The translations under genes were made by a program, and so were the position numbers. This document shows positions 26,501-38,500 of a stretch of DNA of 64,000 nucleotides, one piece after another. Under the pieces are notes generated by a model, which ran no database searches, was not told the origin of the DNA, and saw only the letters and a program-made list of their open reading frames with translations. The stretch is from Triops longicaudatus (taxonomy: Eukaryota > Arthropoda > Branchiopoda > Notostraca > Triopsidae), in assembly GCA_022885665.1 (NCBI GenBank), contig JAGQDJ010000155.1, positions 124,001-188,000 of the forward strand. Reading direction: 5' to 3'. Every line of letters starts with the position of its first letter. Positions within the stretch are counted from its first letter, which is position 1.

Positions 26501-29500
26501 ACTGAAAGCTTTTTACGTGAGGGGGACAAAACATGTAACGTCGTTTTTGAAACGCGCTGAACTTGTCTTTCTTGTTCCGGGTGGAGAGTAAGAAGCTCCA
26601 GCTAGCAACCAAAGTTGAAGTCAGAGAGAAATGTAGGCATTGCTGGGCTGCAGAAATACGTTACGAAGTCATTCTGGGTTGGAAGAAATTTAGGATGGAA
26701 GGATTAGCTCGACGTCAGACGGCAAGAGCCTGTTGGGTGAAAGCAGTGCTATATGAAAACGTGTAGGTTGGAGTAATTTCGAAGTCTTTTTATTTCTGCA
26801 ATCTTCATCTTTTTTTTTTTTTTTTTTTTTGAGCGAAGGCCGTTTATTTATACGCAGCCGTAGCTTAATCTCCCACGAAACCCGCGTGGGCATGGTGATT
26901 ACGATTCTGTGAAATGCCCCGAGGCTGTATAAGAAGCTTGCAGACATTGCTGTAGTCAGCTTTCATTTCTTTGCCGCGAGGGGATTGAAGGGTGAGGCTG
27001 CTTCCACTTTTGAGCCAAACTTGTTTGGCTATTCATGAAACGATGCTTGGGCTGGAGTCCGTGTTGTATAAACCTTTGCCTCGAACTGGAATGTCAGATG
27101 CGCTTTGGCTCGCTTAATTGGTCTTCGTTAGCGAGTTGATGGATATTTTACACCCGTTTCGGCTGTATTGAACAGGCTAGAATTTCTGTTCCTTCCAAAA
27201 TATTGTGGCGTTCGTTGTTACCCAACAGTCAAATTCCGTAGCCGCCCAGCAATGAATCCTAAGATTCATTGTTGGTAAGAATGAAATTCCCTGCACCCAG
27301 CCTGTAATAGTGAGTTCCTTTTTGACCTTCCTTTGAGTCAGTTGCGTTTCTTGAAAGTGAAATTCGATTGTTGAAAACGTAAAGTGAGAGTTAGCACGAG
27401 AAGGAGAGTGTTTTTGTGTGATTTGTATCGGAGTTCGTTTTAGTGTTGATGTAAATTGGAAGTTACGAATAAACGGAATTTCAAAAGGAGTAGAACGTAA
27501 CAATATTAAAGTACTGGCAGGCTTATTACAGGTTTGGCGTGGCTACCGTTGGATTCTTCAGAGTGGGTGGATTGTATGCTATTGCACCCCGTATTACCTT
27601 GCCACAGGCGAAATATTAATATTTTAGAGCAGTATTTCAAATCTAAGCTTGAATTTGTTACATAGTAAAATTTCTTAAATTGTAGTAAAATTTCTTAAAT
27701 CTGATTGAGCCATGTAAGTGTTCAATCATTACGTTAGTTACATAACCCACTAAATTAGTCACCTTGATTTGTAAATACCTCTTTTTTATTTAATTTTTAT
27801 TTTTTAATTACCTAATTTATCTTTTACCTATTTTTATTTATTTTTTTATAATATTTCCGATCTATTTAAATGATCGAACACCATATCTTTCATTTCTGAA
27901 CAAATTGCGTGCCGAATAGAGAAACTCGTTCGCAAATTTCGTGTGGAAAACACTAATTCAGAAATCATTAAGTTTAAAAGTCGTAGAGCCAGAAGCGAAC
28001 AAGGTTGGTGGATCAGTCAAGAAAATTCATTTTCCTGCTGAGGAGAGACGGTAAAAGTGAAGAGGGTAATGAGATAGTAAAAATTAATAGCCTAAGTCCC
28101 CCTAGTATGTCCAGCATTGATGCATGTGCCCAGTTTCCCCTTGGATTAGCACGGTTCATACGTCCTTATGCTTAGCGAAGGAAGATTTCTCGCTTTGTAG
28201 ATAACAAGACTTGGAAACCTTAGACCGGAGCTCAAATGTTGAGTGGATAGGAGGATTTTAGGGGGGGGGGGGGGGTTGGTATGAGACGAATATGCTACTC
28301 TTCCATTGCTGTCCTCTGCGTATGCAAATGAATCGGAAAGCGAGAGCCATAAAAGGGAAAGAGAGACACATACACAGGAGCGCGACGAAACACCCTAAGA
28401 GCATAAGACAGAGGTCAAATCTCCATGCATTAAGCTCGATCCTAAAAGCTTTTATGTCACCATTAGTATTCACTCCTTTGAGGTAACAAAAAAAGAATCT
28501 AGACACCCCGAAAAAAAAGCGAGAAAAGTAACAGAAATGCTGCTTAGTGCGTTTGACACTCTAGCAATTAGAGGGAAATACATAAATAATACTCAGGGCG
28601 TTGAAAATGGAACTTTTCAGATTTTTCTTTTTTTTCCCTTAATTTGTTCAACTGAGCTTACTGCCTTAATATTTAGCACAATAAGAAATTGAAAAGACTT
28701 TATTCCCCAGTTCGCCTTACAGTCAACTCAGAAAGGGTATAGGTGAAAGAGTGAGTTTCTAACGTACAATTCTGAGATGGTTAAAGGTCATAAATTTCGA
28801 TGCGACAGCGAAGTTTGGCGCAACGTGCGCGGGTCAGTGTCTCGGACGCGTTTCCCACGCTCCAGTCACCAGTCAAAGGCCTCCTTTGCCTATATGGACG
28901 AGTTGCAAACCCCGTCTTTCTTTTTTTTTTCTTTTTTCTTTTTCTTTTTTTTTTTGTGTGTCGCATATGAAGCGCTGAACTCCAATGTAAGTGTGCATCT
29001 ACGGTTTAGAAATTCTGAGCAGAAATTTTAAAATTGTTGCTTGTTTTCTGCCACGGAGAGAAATTAACCAAGAAAACTGAGAAACGCTGCTCATACCTAG
29101 ATCTCCCCAAGTACCGGCAGTCTCTCTGACGCAGTAATAATCTCATATGTCATACCATGCCGGCAGAGGAGTAATTGGACTCTTAATGAGGTTTGGCAGC
29201 CGTGGCTATGTTAATTATCGAATCCAGCCAACGATCGCATGACATAACGCCCAGGTAGCGAGTTCCAGCGCCTGAATTTTAATCCCATCTAACCCTCTAG
29301 CCTCGTCCCCCAAAAAAAAAGAACGGGGTGGAGTCGCCCCAGGGCTAACAACCCTCCCTTTCGTCCCAAAAAAGACGAATTATGGCTTCAGGGATCTAAA
29401 GGAGCTATTTTCATTATTGCTTGCGTCGTTGTTTAGTATCAATAAGTCGATTAATTAGATATGAGCACGAAAACGACCAGCGGGGTTAAACTACCACCCA

Positions 29501-32500
29501 GTTCCACCCTGGCTAAGCGATTTGCTCTGTTACTCGCTTCACAGCACTTGAACCTGGCCGGCTGAAAGCGCCTCGGGGCCAGAAATGGAGGCGGGGCGTA
29601 GTGAACTCGCCTAATTGCGGCTTATTTGGCAATGTCTTAGTACTTTTCAGGGTATGGGGGAGGGTTGAAGGTAGTTGTAGTTTATCTGGGGCCGTATATC
29701 TTATTAGGGAGGAATGATGTATCTCCAGAGAGCAAGAAAGTTGTGTAGAAGGTGTAATTGTTAGTAAAAGTTGGCCACAGAAGCTTGGTTGATATTTTTT
29801 CGCGGGGCGGAATGCTTTTTTAGGCATAATGGACTATTATTCTTGGTGAAGGGCGGAGGAGGGTAATTTATCTCAGCTTGCTTGACCTTTGGGGGGGGAG
29901 GGAGGGAGGGAGGGGAGGAAGGGGCAAATACACGCCTTTTTGGCCTCGGGGCGTCTCATCACAGAAATTATGGCAATGTCTTGCGATTTTTGATGAGCTT
30001 TTTCATTGATGGTGGGCCATGTTTGGTAGCGTAAGGATACTTCCGCCACGGGCCCCTTTTTGGTGGTTCGTAACTCCCCCTTGCCACCCTCTGGCCACCC
30101 CACAAAGGCATCTAAGTAATAGCTTGGCAAGGCGTAGGTAATTGAAGAGCTTTCAAAAGCTTTTCCTTGTTAGTTTTTCGGAACGAAGACTTCATTTTTC
30201 TTGCCAAGGCGGAAGGGGGCGCCACATTACACGTGCCGTCTTGCCTTTAAAAGATAACCATTAGTTTTGATGAGGCTAATGAAAATTGACTTACCACGAA
30301 CGCGTGACGCATTTTAATGCAATGGAACAAAAGGGAGAAATACAGTAAATTATTTAGTTTGCTGGGAAGAAATTAGTTGGGACGTTTAAAAGGAAGTTAA
30401 GTGTTGGCTAGCGAATAAAAAAAAAAGGTTGAGACAAAAAATTGTCCACGCCCACCTTTTTGGGGTCATTGGAGCATCAAGTGCTTTTTGTGTTTGGAAG
30501 AATAATTGGAACGTTTTTGTGTTGCTTGGCGTTATTGCTTACGTCAAAAGGAGTCAAAAGTAGTGTAGGACGCTGTTTCGAGTTTTTTATTTTATTTTCG
30601 ACAGAAAATAATGTAGTGAACAATAGCTTCGGACGATTTGAGCTGATCATGGAGAAAACGGCGTGCTGTGATAAATTTACTGAATCTAGATAATTAAATT
30701 ACTAAAACTTACATGTGTAGATAAGGCGAAATTTTTCATTAGAAATCACAATTGAAAGCTAGAAAGTTAAGGTAACTTAAAGGAAGTTTAGTCGAGCTAA
30801 GGACAGTTAGAGCTTAGCAGCGCCCCTAGCGGAAAACAATGTCATATTTCTACTTGGGTTCTGAGAAAACTAACGGGGTGATTCTCACATGCGATTTAGC
30901 TAGGCTAAAGTAACGATTCTGACTTCCAGTAATTATTTTGGAAAGAAATGTGAACTTAAGTCAGTAATTTCACCGTCTGCAAAAATAAAAGTGACTGCTT
31001 GTTTTCTGGAAATTGTTGACATGAATTACGCTTTGTCGTTAGATTTTGCTGAAGCAGAAATTTCGATTGGATCAGAAATTTTGACTTGCCAAATAGTTAG
31101 CCAAGTTGAAGTAAGTTGCTGCAATAAATGCAAATTTCTACAAGACGATTCCAACAGGTCTAGTTAAGTTTCTCGTCGCGCAGACATTTCAACTTGCGCA
31201 GACAATGCAACTTAAATAGAAATTTCGACTTTGTGAGTCTTCCGCAAACTTAAGACAGATCATGTTTGGACGATTAATGCTAATTTCTACGATTCGAGTT
31301 GATCCAGTGCATCTCTGCGTGGTAGTAATTCGTTGCTAGAAATTTCCATGCAAATTTTTCGGAAAAGCTGCAACACTATGTGCCGTGTGAATCAAAAGAA
31401 ATCTCTAGTTAAATACATTGAATTATTCTGGCACTGTTTCTACGTGTATTAATTTGCCAATATTATTACTACTATTATTATTATGATTATTATAATTATT
31501 ATTATTATTATTGTTATTATTATCATTATTATTATTATTATTATCATTATTGTTATTATGTAGATGTTAGTTGTCTTTTAGCAGTAGTTTTGAGCTTTTC
31601 ATTAAAAAAAAATTCCGAATTCCAAACATGAAGCTCTAGTACTTTATGTCAGAAAGTGTTAAAACAAGCAAAAAAACGCTCAAAGCTTGTAAAACAAATC
31701 TGTTTTAATTTACTGTAGTAATAAAAGACAGTGACGTGAGCAATGCCGAAAACAATCGGAAAAAAATTATACTGCCATTAGAGCTGCATTAACGTGAAAT
31801 ACATTCTTTGCTCATTGATAAGACGACTGAGGCTATAAACCTCGACGAAAATCTGTCCTGACTGAACACTTGATCCTAAAAATCTCCAAAAATTGTTTTG
31901 ACAAAGTGCAAAGTTGGGTTGTTGGTCTAAAGCAAAAAAGCAAAGTTTTCCAACAAGCTTACGCCCGATAATGGAGCTTGGATTTGGGTACAAAGATCGT
32001 CTATCGACACATACAAAAAGGAAAGAAAATCTTGTCGTCTTTTCTTTTCATAACAAGACTTCACCACCTTTCTCTCCTCTTCTACATACATTACTTGAGT
32101 TTTGGAACTCGTAAAGGAAAGTTTTGTTTACAAAGAATACAACTTAACTCGTTTTCACCCCCCAAAACTTTTAATTCGCCCCTTGGCGTATTGTGAAGGG
32201 TTAAAGTTGCCCCTGTGGCGCCATTTTTCGTCGTTTTGACTTAGGCTTTCTGTGGGTGGCAAACATACCTGGTAGGGTGGTGGTAGGGGGTGGTAAGGTG
32301 CAAAGAGCCGTTTATTCTCGCGCCAGGAGCCGTAATTGATACGCAAGATAATTGCATTAGCTTAAAAGGGACTGAGAAAAGGGTGGTAATTTGTTTACCG
32401 GGTTCACTTTTGTTAAAGCGAGTCAATAGTCAACACTTGACTCACAAAAACGTTGTCATGGCTCACTGGAGGGGTGACGACGCCCTCACTTCATTGACCG

Positions 32501-35500
32501 CTTTAATTAAATTATCCGTTAGTGAAAATAGGGCCTACGCTTGACTGCGTGTTCAGGCGCTTGAGTGTCTCGCTTCTTTTTCAAGAAAATTTTCCAAACG
32601 CGTCAGTCTTTTCAATTTAGAAAAGAGAAGAAATCAAGGCAAAAAAAGTATTTTTTCTATACATTACATAAATGCTATTAAGATATGTTTATCTATTATT
32701 ATTATATAGACAAAGAAGAATCCGTGTCTATGATAGGCTAAAGTCCGTTAAAAAAAATTCTTTATAATAACATTCTGCTAAATAAACTATTTTTTTCTAA
32801 AACATGGTATTTCTCAGGTGGAGAGAAAATTTCTGTTGAATCAACGTTATAGTAAGTGTAATAAATCGTTGTGACGACAATGCAAACAATTTTTCCTTTA
32901 TAAACAAGTTTTTCTGTTGAAAGATGTGTTGAGTGATGAATGTTTTATTTGAAAAATAGGTTTACGCTCAGTGTAAATAATTTTAAATTAATTAGTGCGT
33001 TAATCTTCGCTACGAATTCCGGATTTAGTAATTATTTAATTCCTACTCCAGATCAAGAATATCCATTATCTAAGAATGGAACTTACATTTTACGCTTGGT
33101 TGGACGTTGATACTGTTCAGAGTAAAGGCACCGTAGTGGGGGTGGTAGGAGTGAAGGGGTGAGTCACCGGCGAGTTGTCTAGGATCATCATAGCTTTGAC
33201 GGTCTTTGTCTCGCCCGAAACGTCCATTTGTATCAGATCCTATATCCGTGGGAATTAGGACCCAACACACCCTTTCCACAAGGGGCTAAGGGGTTGCCAA
33301 GCAAGTTGGGGTGCAAGGGCGTTACTCAAACACGGAGCGATTCTAGCTAAAGCGCAGAAATCTGAAAGTCTTGCAACCAACGACGTTTTCATGATTAAAA
33401 CTGCAAAATTCCGAAAATTAAATTCTTCGTGAATTTCGTATTTTTTTAATTCATTTTTTGCTTCAAAAATTGCTCTGATGGTATTTTTTGCTAGCAAGCT
33501 CAACTAATGAGTCTTGAATTTTTTTCTTTTTTTTTCTCCATCCAGCGGACGAATTGCCGACAGGTTTCCCGAAAATTACGTACTGGCCAGCGAATTTGCC
33601 CGTGGTGGAGAAAGGCAGGACAACGGTATTGACATGTGAAGCGTCAGGAGTACCGGAACCTGTCATTAGTTGGGTCCGTGACATGATTCTTGTCAATTTA
33701 TCCAATCCGAGATATCTTCAGTTGGATTCCGGCTCACGAGGTAAGGCAAACTGCACCTATAAAAAAGAAAAAAAAAGAAATTAGAAAATAAGAAAAAGGT
33801 TTGTTGAAAACAGTCTGGTAGTGGAATAGAACGAAAAAAAAAAACGAAAGAAAATTAGTTTTTCGCCTTTTGTGGGGGTTTAGAGAGGGAAAGAGTAAAA
33901 AAGGACGCTTCGATAATTAATTTATTCTGTATTGTCAAGGTTCTTTGCAAATCTCCAATAGCGACGAAGAAGATCAAGGCAAATATGAATGCGTGGCCGA
34001 GAACTCTATTGGGACGGAAGTCTCGACTACGACTCACCTTCACGTCCGCGGTAAGCTATTCTTCTCAATCTCCAGCAGCGATTCTTTGTTAAACTCAGTC
34101 TGGCATTGTTGACGTCTTTGAAAGAAATGTCGAATGCGTACGTAGGGAAATTGGGCTTTCGGAGTCTGTAAACAAACGAAAATTGGGTGTTTGTTATGTA
34201 AAGCTTAAGGCAGAAATCGTCTGTTGGAGTGAATGTTTCTTCAGAGGGAAAAAAATCTTCGCTGTATATAACACTTGCATACATTATATACGCTGTAGGG
34301 TTTGTGGAAGCAGTGTATTTACCTTCAATGAAAACACTGTAGATTTGTTAATCAGTTGTTTCGTAATCTCAACACGCTTTTGCGGTCAGGAATCAATATA
34401 TCAAGTAAATTTGCCAGATACAGGCAGTAATAACGTACTGGAACATGAAAGAAATTTCGAGTTGCGTTTCAAACTTTTTTTGGTCCCAATTTTCTTTCAC
34501 GTGTTTGCTTCTTTGATTTAATTGATACCTTCTAGGCTTTTGCGTATTGGCGAATTTTTTTCTTTGAGCAAGAAGGTAATTTTCTTCTAGGATTCTTTAC
34601 ACTAGATTTGTTTGTTTGAGCCGAGTTTTACATTCTTTAATGATACTAGCTCGACGTCGGCAACACGAAACTGTTTTGTGAGTTATTCCCCGAAATGGAG
34701 AACAGTTCGCTTCTGGTAACTGGAAACTTGGGAGTTTTCCGTGTTCTTTTCAAGCTAAACTTTTAACAAGACTGGAATCGTGCTGTATGTTTAAAGAAAT
34801 GGTTGACTAACAAGGTAAACAAACGCGTAAAAAGAAGCAGATGAACAGCAAACAGAACAACGGATCAGGTTTTCATACGTTGTTATTACAACAGAGTGTA
34901 TGCTCGTGTGCTTGCCCAACTTCCTCCAGGCTTGGAAGTTGAAGATACCCTTTTAAGAAGGTTCAGCGGGAGAAAAACAAGATTCAAAGCAAACTAAGTT
35001 TTATTTATTTCAGAAATTTATAATTGTGCATTTTTTCAAATAAATTTCCTTAAATTTCTATGATTTTATTCATTTCTTTAAGGCAATCGTACAGTAGTAA
35101 GAAACTGAAGACTTTGAACTTTAGAAAATTTCAAAAGGGTTCGTTATACGATGATCAGCCCTTGTACGGGGCTGGCTGGGGTGTGGAACGGGTAAAGGGG
35201 ACGAAACGAGTTACAAAGGGCTAATGGCAAAAATGCACCAAAAATTATTCACTCTGCTTCTTGTCAAAAAGGCAAGATTATGTTACGTGCTAGTACAGCG
35301 ACAAAATTTGCGAGCTTGGGGAAAAAACGTCTGTCGGTTAACAAGGACTTGGAGCGAACTGCCTGACTATCTCACGGGGAATTAAAACATTAATTGTTGT
35401 ACAATAGTGAATGTTCCCATTGCGGGCCAGGACGGTACAAATTCATTCTTGCTAATAATGAAATGTGGAATTATAAAATTCACTCTTGCTGAGAATGAAA

Positions 35501-38500
35501 CATGGAATTACAAAATTCATTCTTGCTAAGAATGAAACATTCTTAGTACAGAACGTACGATATTGTACCGTATTACAGATTTTTTATCACGAACGAAATT
35601 TTCGACCTTAATACTTGTTCTGTCAAAATTTTGCGTGTTTAGATTATCTTTGTTTTCTTCATTTAAAAAATATTTTCTGGTTATAGCGCTTTTCTGGCAA
35701 ACGAGATAAGTTGTGTGTCGGATGATGTAATATGCTAATGATTTCCGTGTTGCTTACCCCGCTTTTCATCCCCTCCGGGCGTGTGTGGCTATAGTCCGGC
35801 GCGTACCACCGTACTTCACCCAAGCGCCGCAGCCCGTGTACGAAGTCAAGGCAGGAAGTTCGCTGAACATAACGTGTATCGCCGCCGGCTCACCCGTGCC
35901 TTACGTCAAATGGAGGAAAGGCTTGGAAGATTTGTCTCCAGAGGACAGTTTGCCCATAGGACGCAATATTTTGGTGCTTGAAGACATCCAAGAGTCCACC
36001 AACTACACTTGCGTGGCGTCCAGTAAATTAGGATCCGTCGAGAATACTACCTTAGTCCGGGTAGAAGGTAATCATTTTCACAGACCTTAGCCCTACCTTC
36101 CGCCTGTGTCTCGCTTTCTGGCCTTTTTCCTCTTTCTTCGTCCTCTTTTCGGGCTTGACTTTATGGTTATGACGCTCCTAGCTTTTATAAACCTCCAGGC
36201 CAAGAGCTTTGTTCAGTAAGAAAGAACAACGTAGACCGAAAGCAGAAAGAGAAGAGAATGAGAAAGATTTCCTTTTCCTTGAAGAATTTTTTAAGAAATA
36301 CAGAAAGCCTTGTAGTCTTAAACAATTCAACTGCAGAAATATGTCTAAAAAGAGCAAAAGAGAAAACGTGTGTTTCTCGGAAAAATTCGTGTGCAACAAT
36401 GCCTTCTAGGAAGCGTGGAGGTTTTCAAGAATTAAAGATAAAAGCACTTAAATAAAAGATAACCAATGTAGTCAAGCCTGTGCATTACTTCTGAGTATGG
36501 CAGTAATTTTGCTGGAAGGATTAGTTTCAGACAAGAGAAAAAATGTAAGATAATTCTGAGTAGAATTTCTTGAAGGGTGACTAGCCTGAGGCTAAAAGGG
36601 TTCAGAGACATCTGTTGCACAACAAGGCGCCTAATCTTACGGCAGAGGGCGTGGAATAATTTATACGCTTTGCGCTTAGTTAATATTTCCTGGATTCTTT
36701 TGGAGTTCAGAACAAAATACTTCAATTTGTGTGCTCACGAAGTCTTTAAATTCCTACAGAGTTTAAAGGCGTTCTGAAGTTTTTTCGGAAAACGTTCAAA
36801 TATTTTCAGGCTAAAAATTTAAAGATACCTTAAATTCTTGTTTAGAGATCAATATAAACCTTATTTAATTTTCAAAGTTCTGTAAACGTGGATTTCAGTT
36901 GACTAGTATTTCTACCTTTCATCCCAGTTTTATATTAATATTAATTTTTTACCCTTTGGTAAAGCGTAAAATTCAATTAAAGCTTTTCATTCTTAAATTC
37001 AATGGAAAATTACTCACTACGAGCTAATCAGTTTCTTCATATTGTGTTGGTCTATTCATTCTAAATTGGTTGCGTGACTGGGTACTTGCATGGTGATATA
37101 ATGAACATCAAAGCTCAATTGATTCCAGGGCTTTTTCCGGTCGACAAACATTCTAAATAACCACGTCACTTTTTAAGCACTTCTTTTTGCTCCCGGTGAC
37201 TGTTTTTCGAGTTTGCCAGTAATCCTTAGCTTGTTGACACGCCCTTGTGTGCCTTTTTTTATTTATTTATTCTTTTCCCGGAGCCCAAGCTATAAACTTC
37301 TTACGCAGAGGAAAATTATGGCTCCAAGAGTAAAAAGTGAAGAGCCAGGAAAGTTCACTAGCCTCCTTTCTTCTCTTTTTCTCCCTAAAACGCCAAAAAA
37401 ATAGATTTTTTCTGGCCCTTTTCGCTTTCAGCTCGCTTTAAAACTCCTTTGAATGGAAAAAAAAGATGTAAAGAGAAGAGAATTGAATTTGCGAAAGCAA
37501 ACTTTTTTTTCATGATAAGACTATTTTTTTCCTATCTTCTTTTTGAGCTTGATGTGTTTCAAATCTTGTGGAACAGCTCTTATTGCCACTTGCGAACATT
37601 GAAAGTCAGTGCAGAGCTCAAGTACTTCCTTTGTTCTTTTTCCTGGCAAATATTTCGTGGGCGTTTCGATTACCCTAAAACGCCCACGCTGTAAAGAGTT
37701 TACCTGATTTTATATCGTTTTATATCTCACATGAAAGATATTTAAGGCTAATTTCCAACATTTCTTTTCATTTTTAGTGTCTTTAGTTTTCTTGTTTTCC
37801 AGTCTCTTTATGTCCGAATTTTCAAATTTTTCTCATTTTTTATTTCAGGTTTTCAAATTTATTTTATATTCCATTTCACATTTTCAAATATATCTCATTT
37901 TTTGCTTCGTATTTTAATATTTACTTCGGAACAGACGTTTTGTTTGTTTTTAATTTACTTGTACGCTACTTTATTTGTATATTTTTCCCTCTTAGAGTTA
38001 TTTTGGTTATGTATAGTTGTGTGTGTTTTTGTAATTGTTTGGGTCTTATTTGTAATTGTTTGGATTTATTTTAATCATTTTTTACATTTGTATGAAGCTT
38101 TGCCATACGCGCCGTCGAATGTCCGCATTTCCGAAGTGACAGCGACGACTGTGCATGTTTCATGGCACTACGACGCTCAGTCAGCCGACGCGGTCGAGTT
38201 TGTGATCCAGTATAAGCCAAAATCGGCGGCTAGCCATGAATCGGAGATCACAGGCGTCAAAACCAACTATTACACTGTACGGAGCTTGAGTCCCTTCACG
38301 GAGTACGAGTTCTATGTCTTGGCAGTCAATCCCGTGGGAAGAGGACCGGCCAGTACTCCGGCTTTTGTTACCACAGGCGAAACGGGTAAAACTTTCAAAG
38401 ACCTCAATATATTATGTCTGCTGCCACACGTCCAATTAGTAACCGAAAGAAAGATCAGCATTTTTATTTTGTATTTCTTTTTATTTTATTTCTTTTTACT

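Larger units (their letters stand above)
21018..33545 (+). other. Lar intron between Ig1 and Ig2 (12.5 kb)
   Basis: No coding exon is recognisable in this intron. It contains a solo-LTR-like element (24942-25436), an inverted fragment of the same family (27211-27396), A/T-rich simple-sequence stretches (24.0-24.3, 25.76-25.87 and 27.78-27.86 kb), a poly-G run (28261-28275), a G-rich possible quadruplex (29891-29922) and a TTA microsatellite (31461-31560). Copies of the CTGCAG/GTACCGGCA motif family are frequent, notably at 23.18-23.25 kb. Short chance ORFs occur on both strands. Confidence 0.8.
20518..36067 (+). other. Lar: Lar exons encoding the three N-terminal Ig domains
   Basis: Ig1 is split over 20518-20642 and 20867-21017. 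The first part has the conserved FYCRARGEP region, with a basic WRRNGRK stretch where family members bind heparan sulfate. The second part carries the YECVAENGVGDA signature. Ig2 is split over 33546-33740 (TGFPKIT start, cysteine in VLTCEASG) and 33940-34050 (GKYECVAENSIGTE). Ig3 is a single exon, 35795-36067 (RRVPPYF start, ITCIAAGSP, NYTCVASS). Each domain keeps its disulfide cysteine pair and core tryptophan. The 12.5-kb intron between Ig1 and Ig2 is the largest one seen. I saw no microexon at the Ig2 split or between Ig2 and Ig3, where vertebrate relatives have them. Confidence 0.93.
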
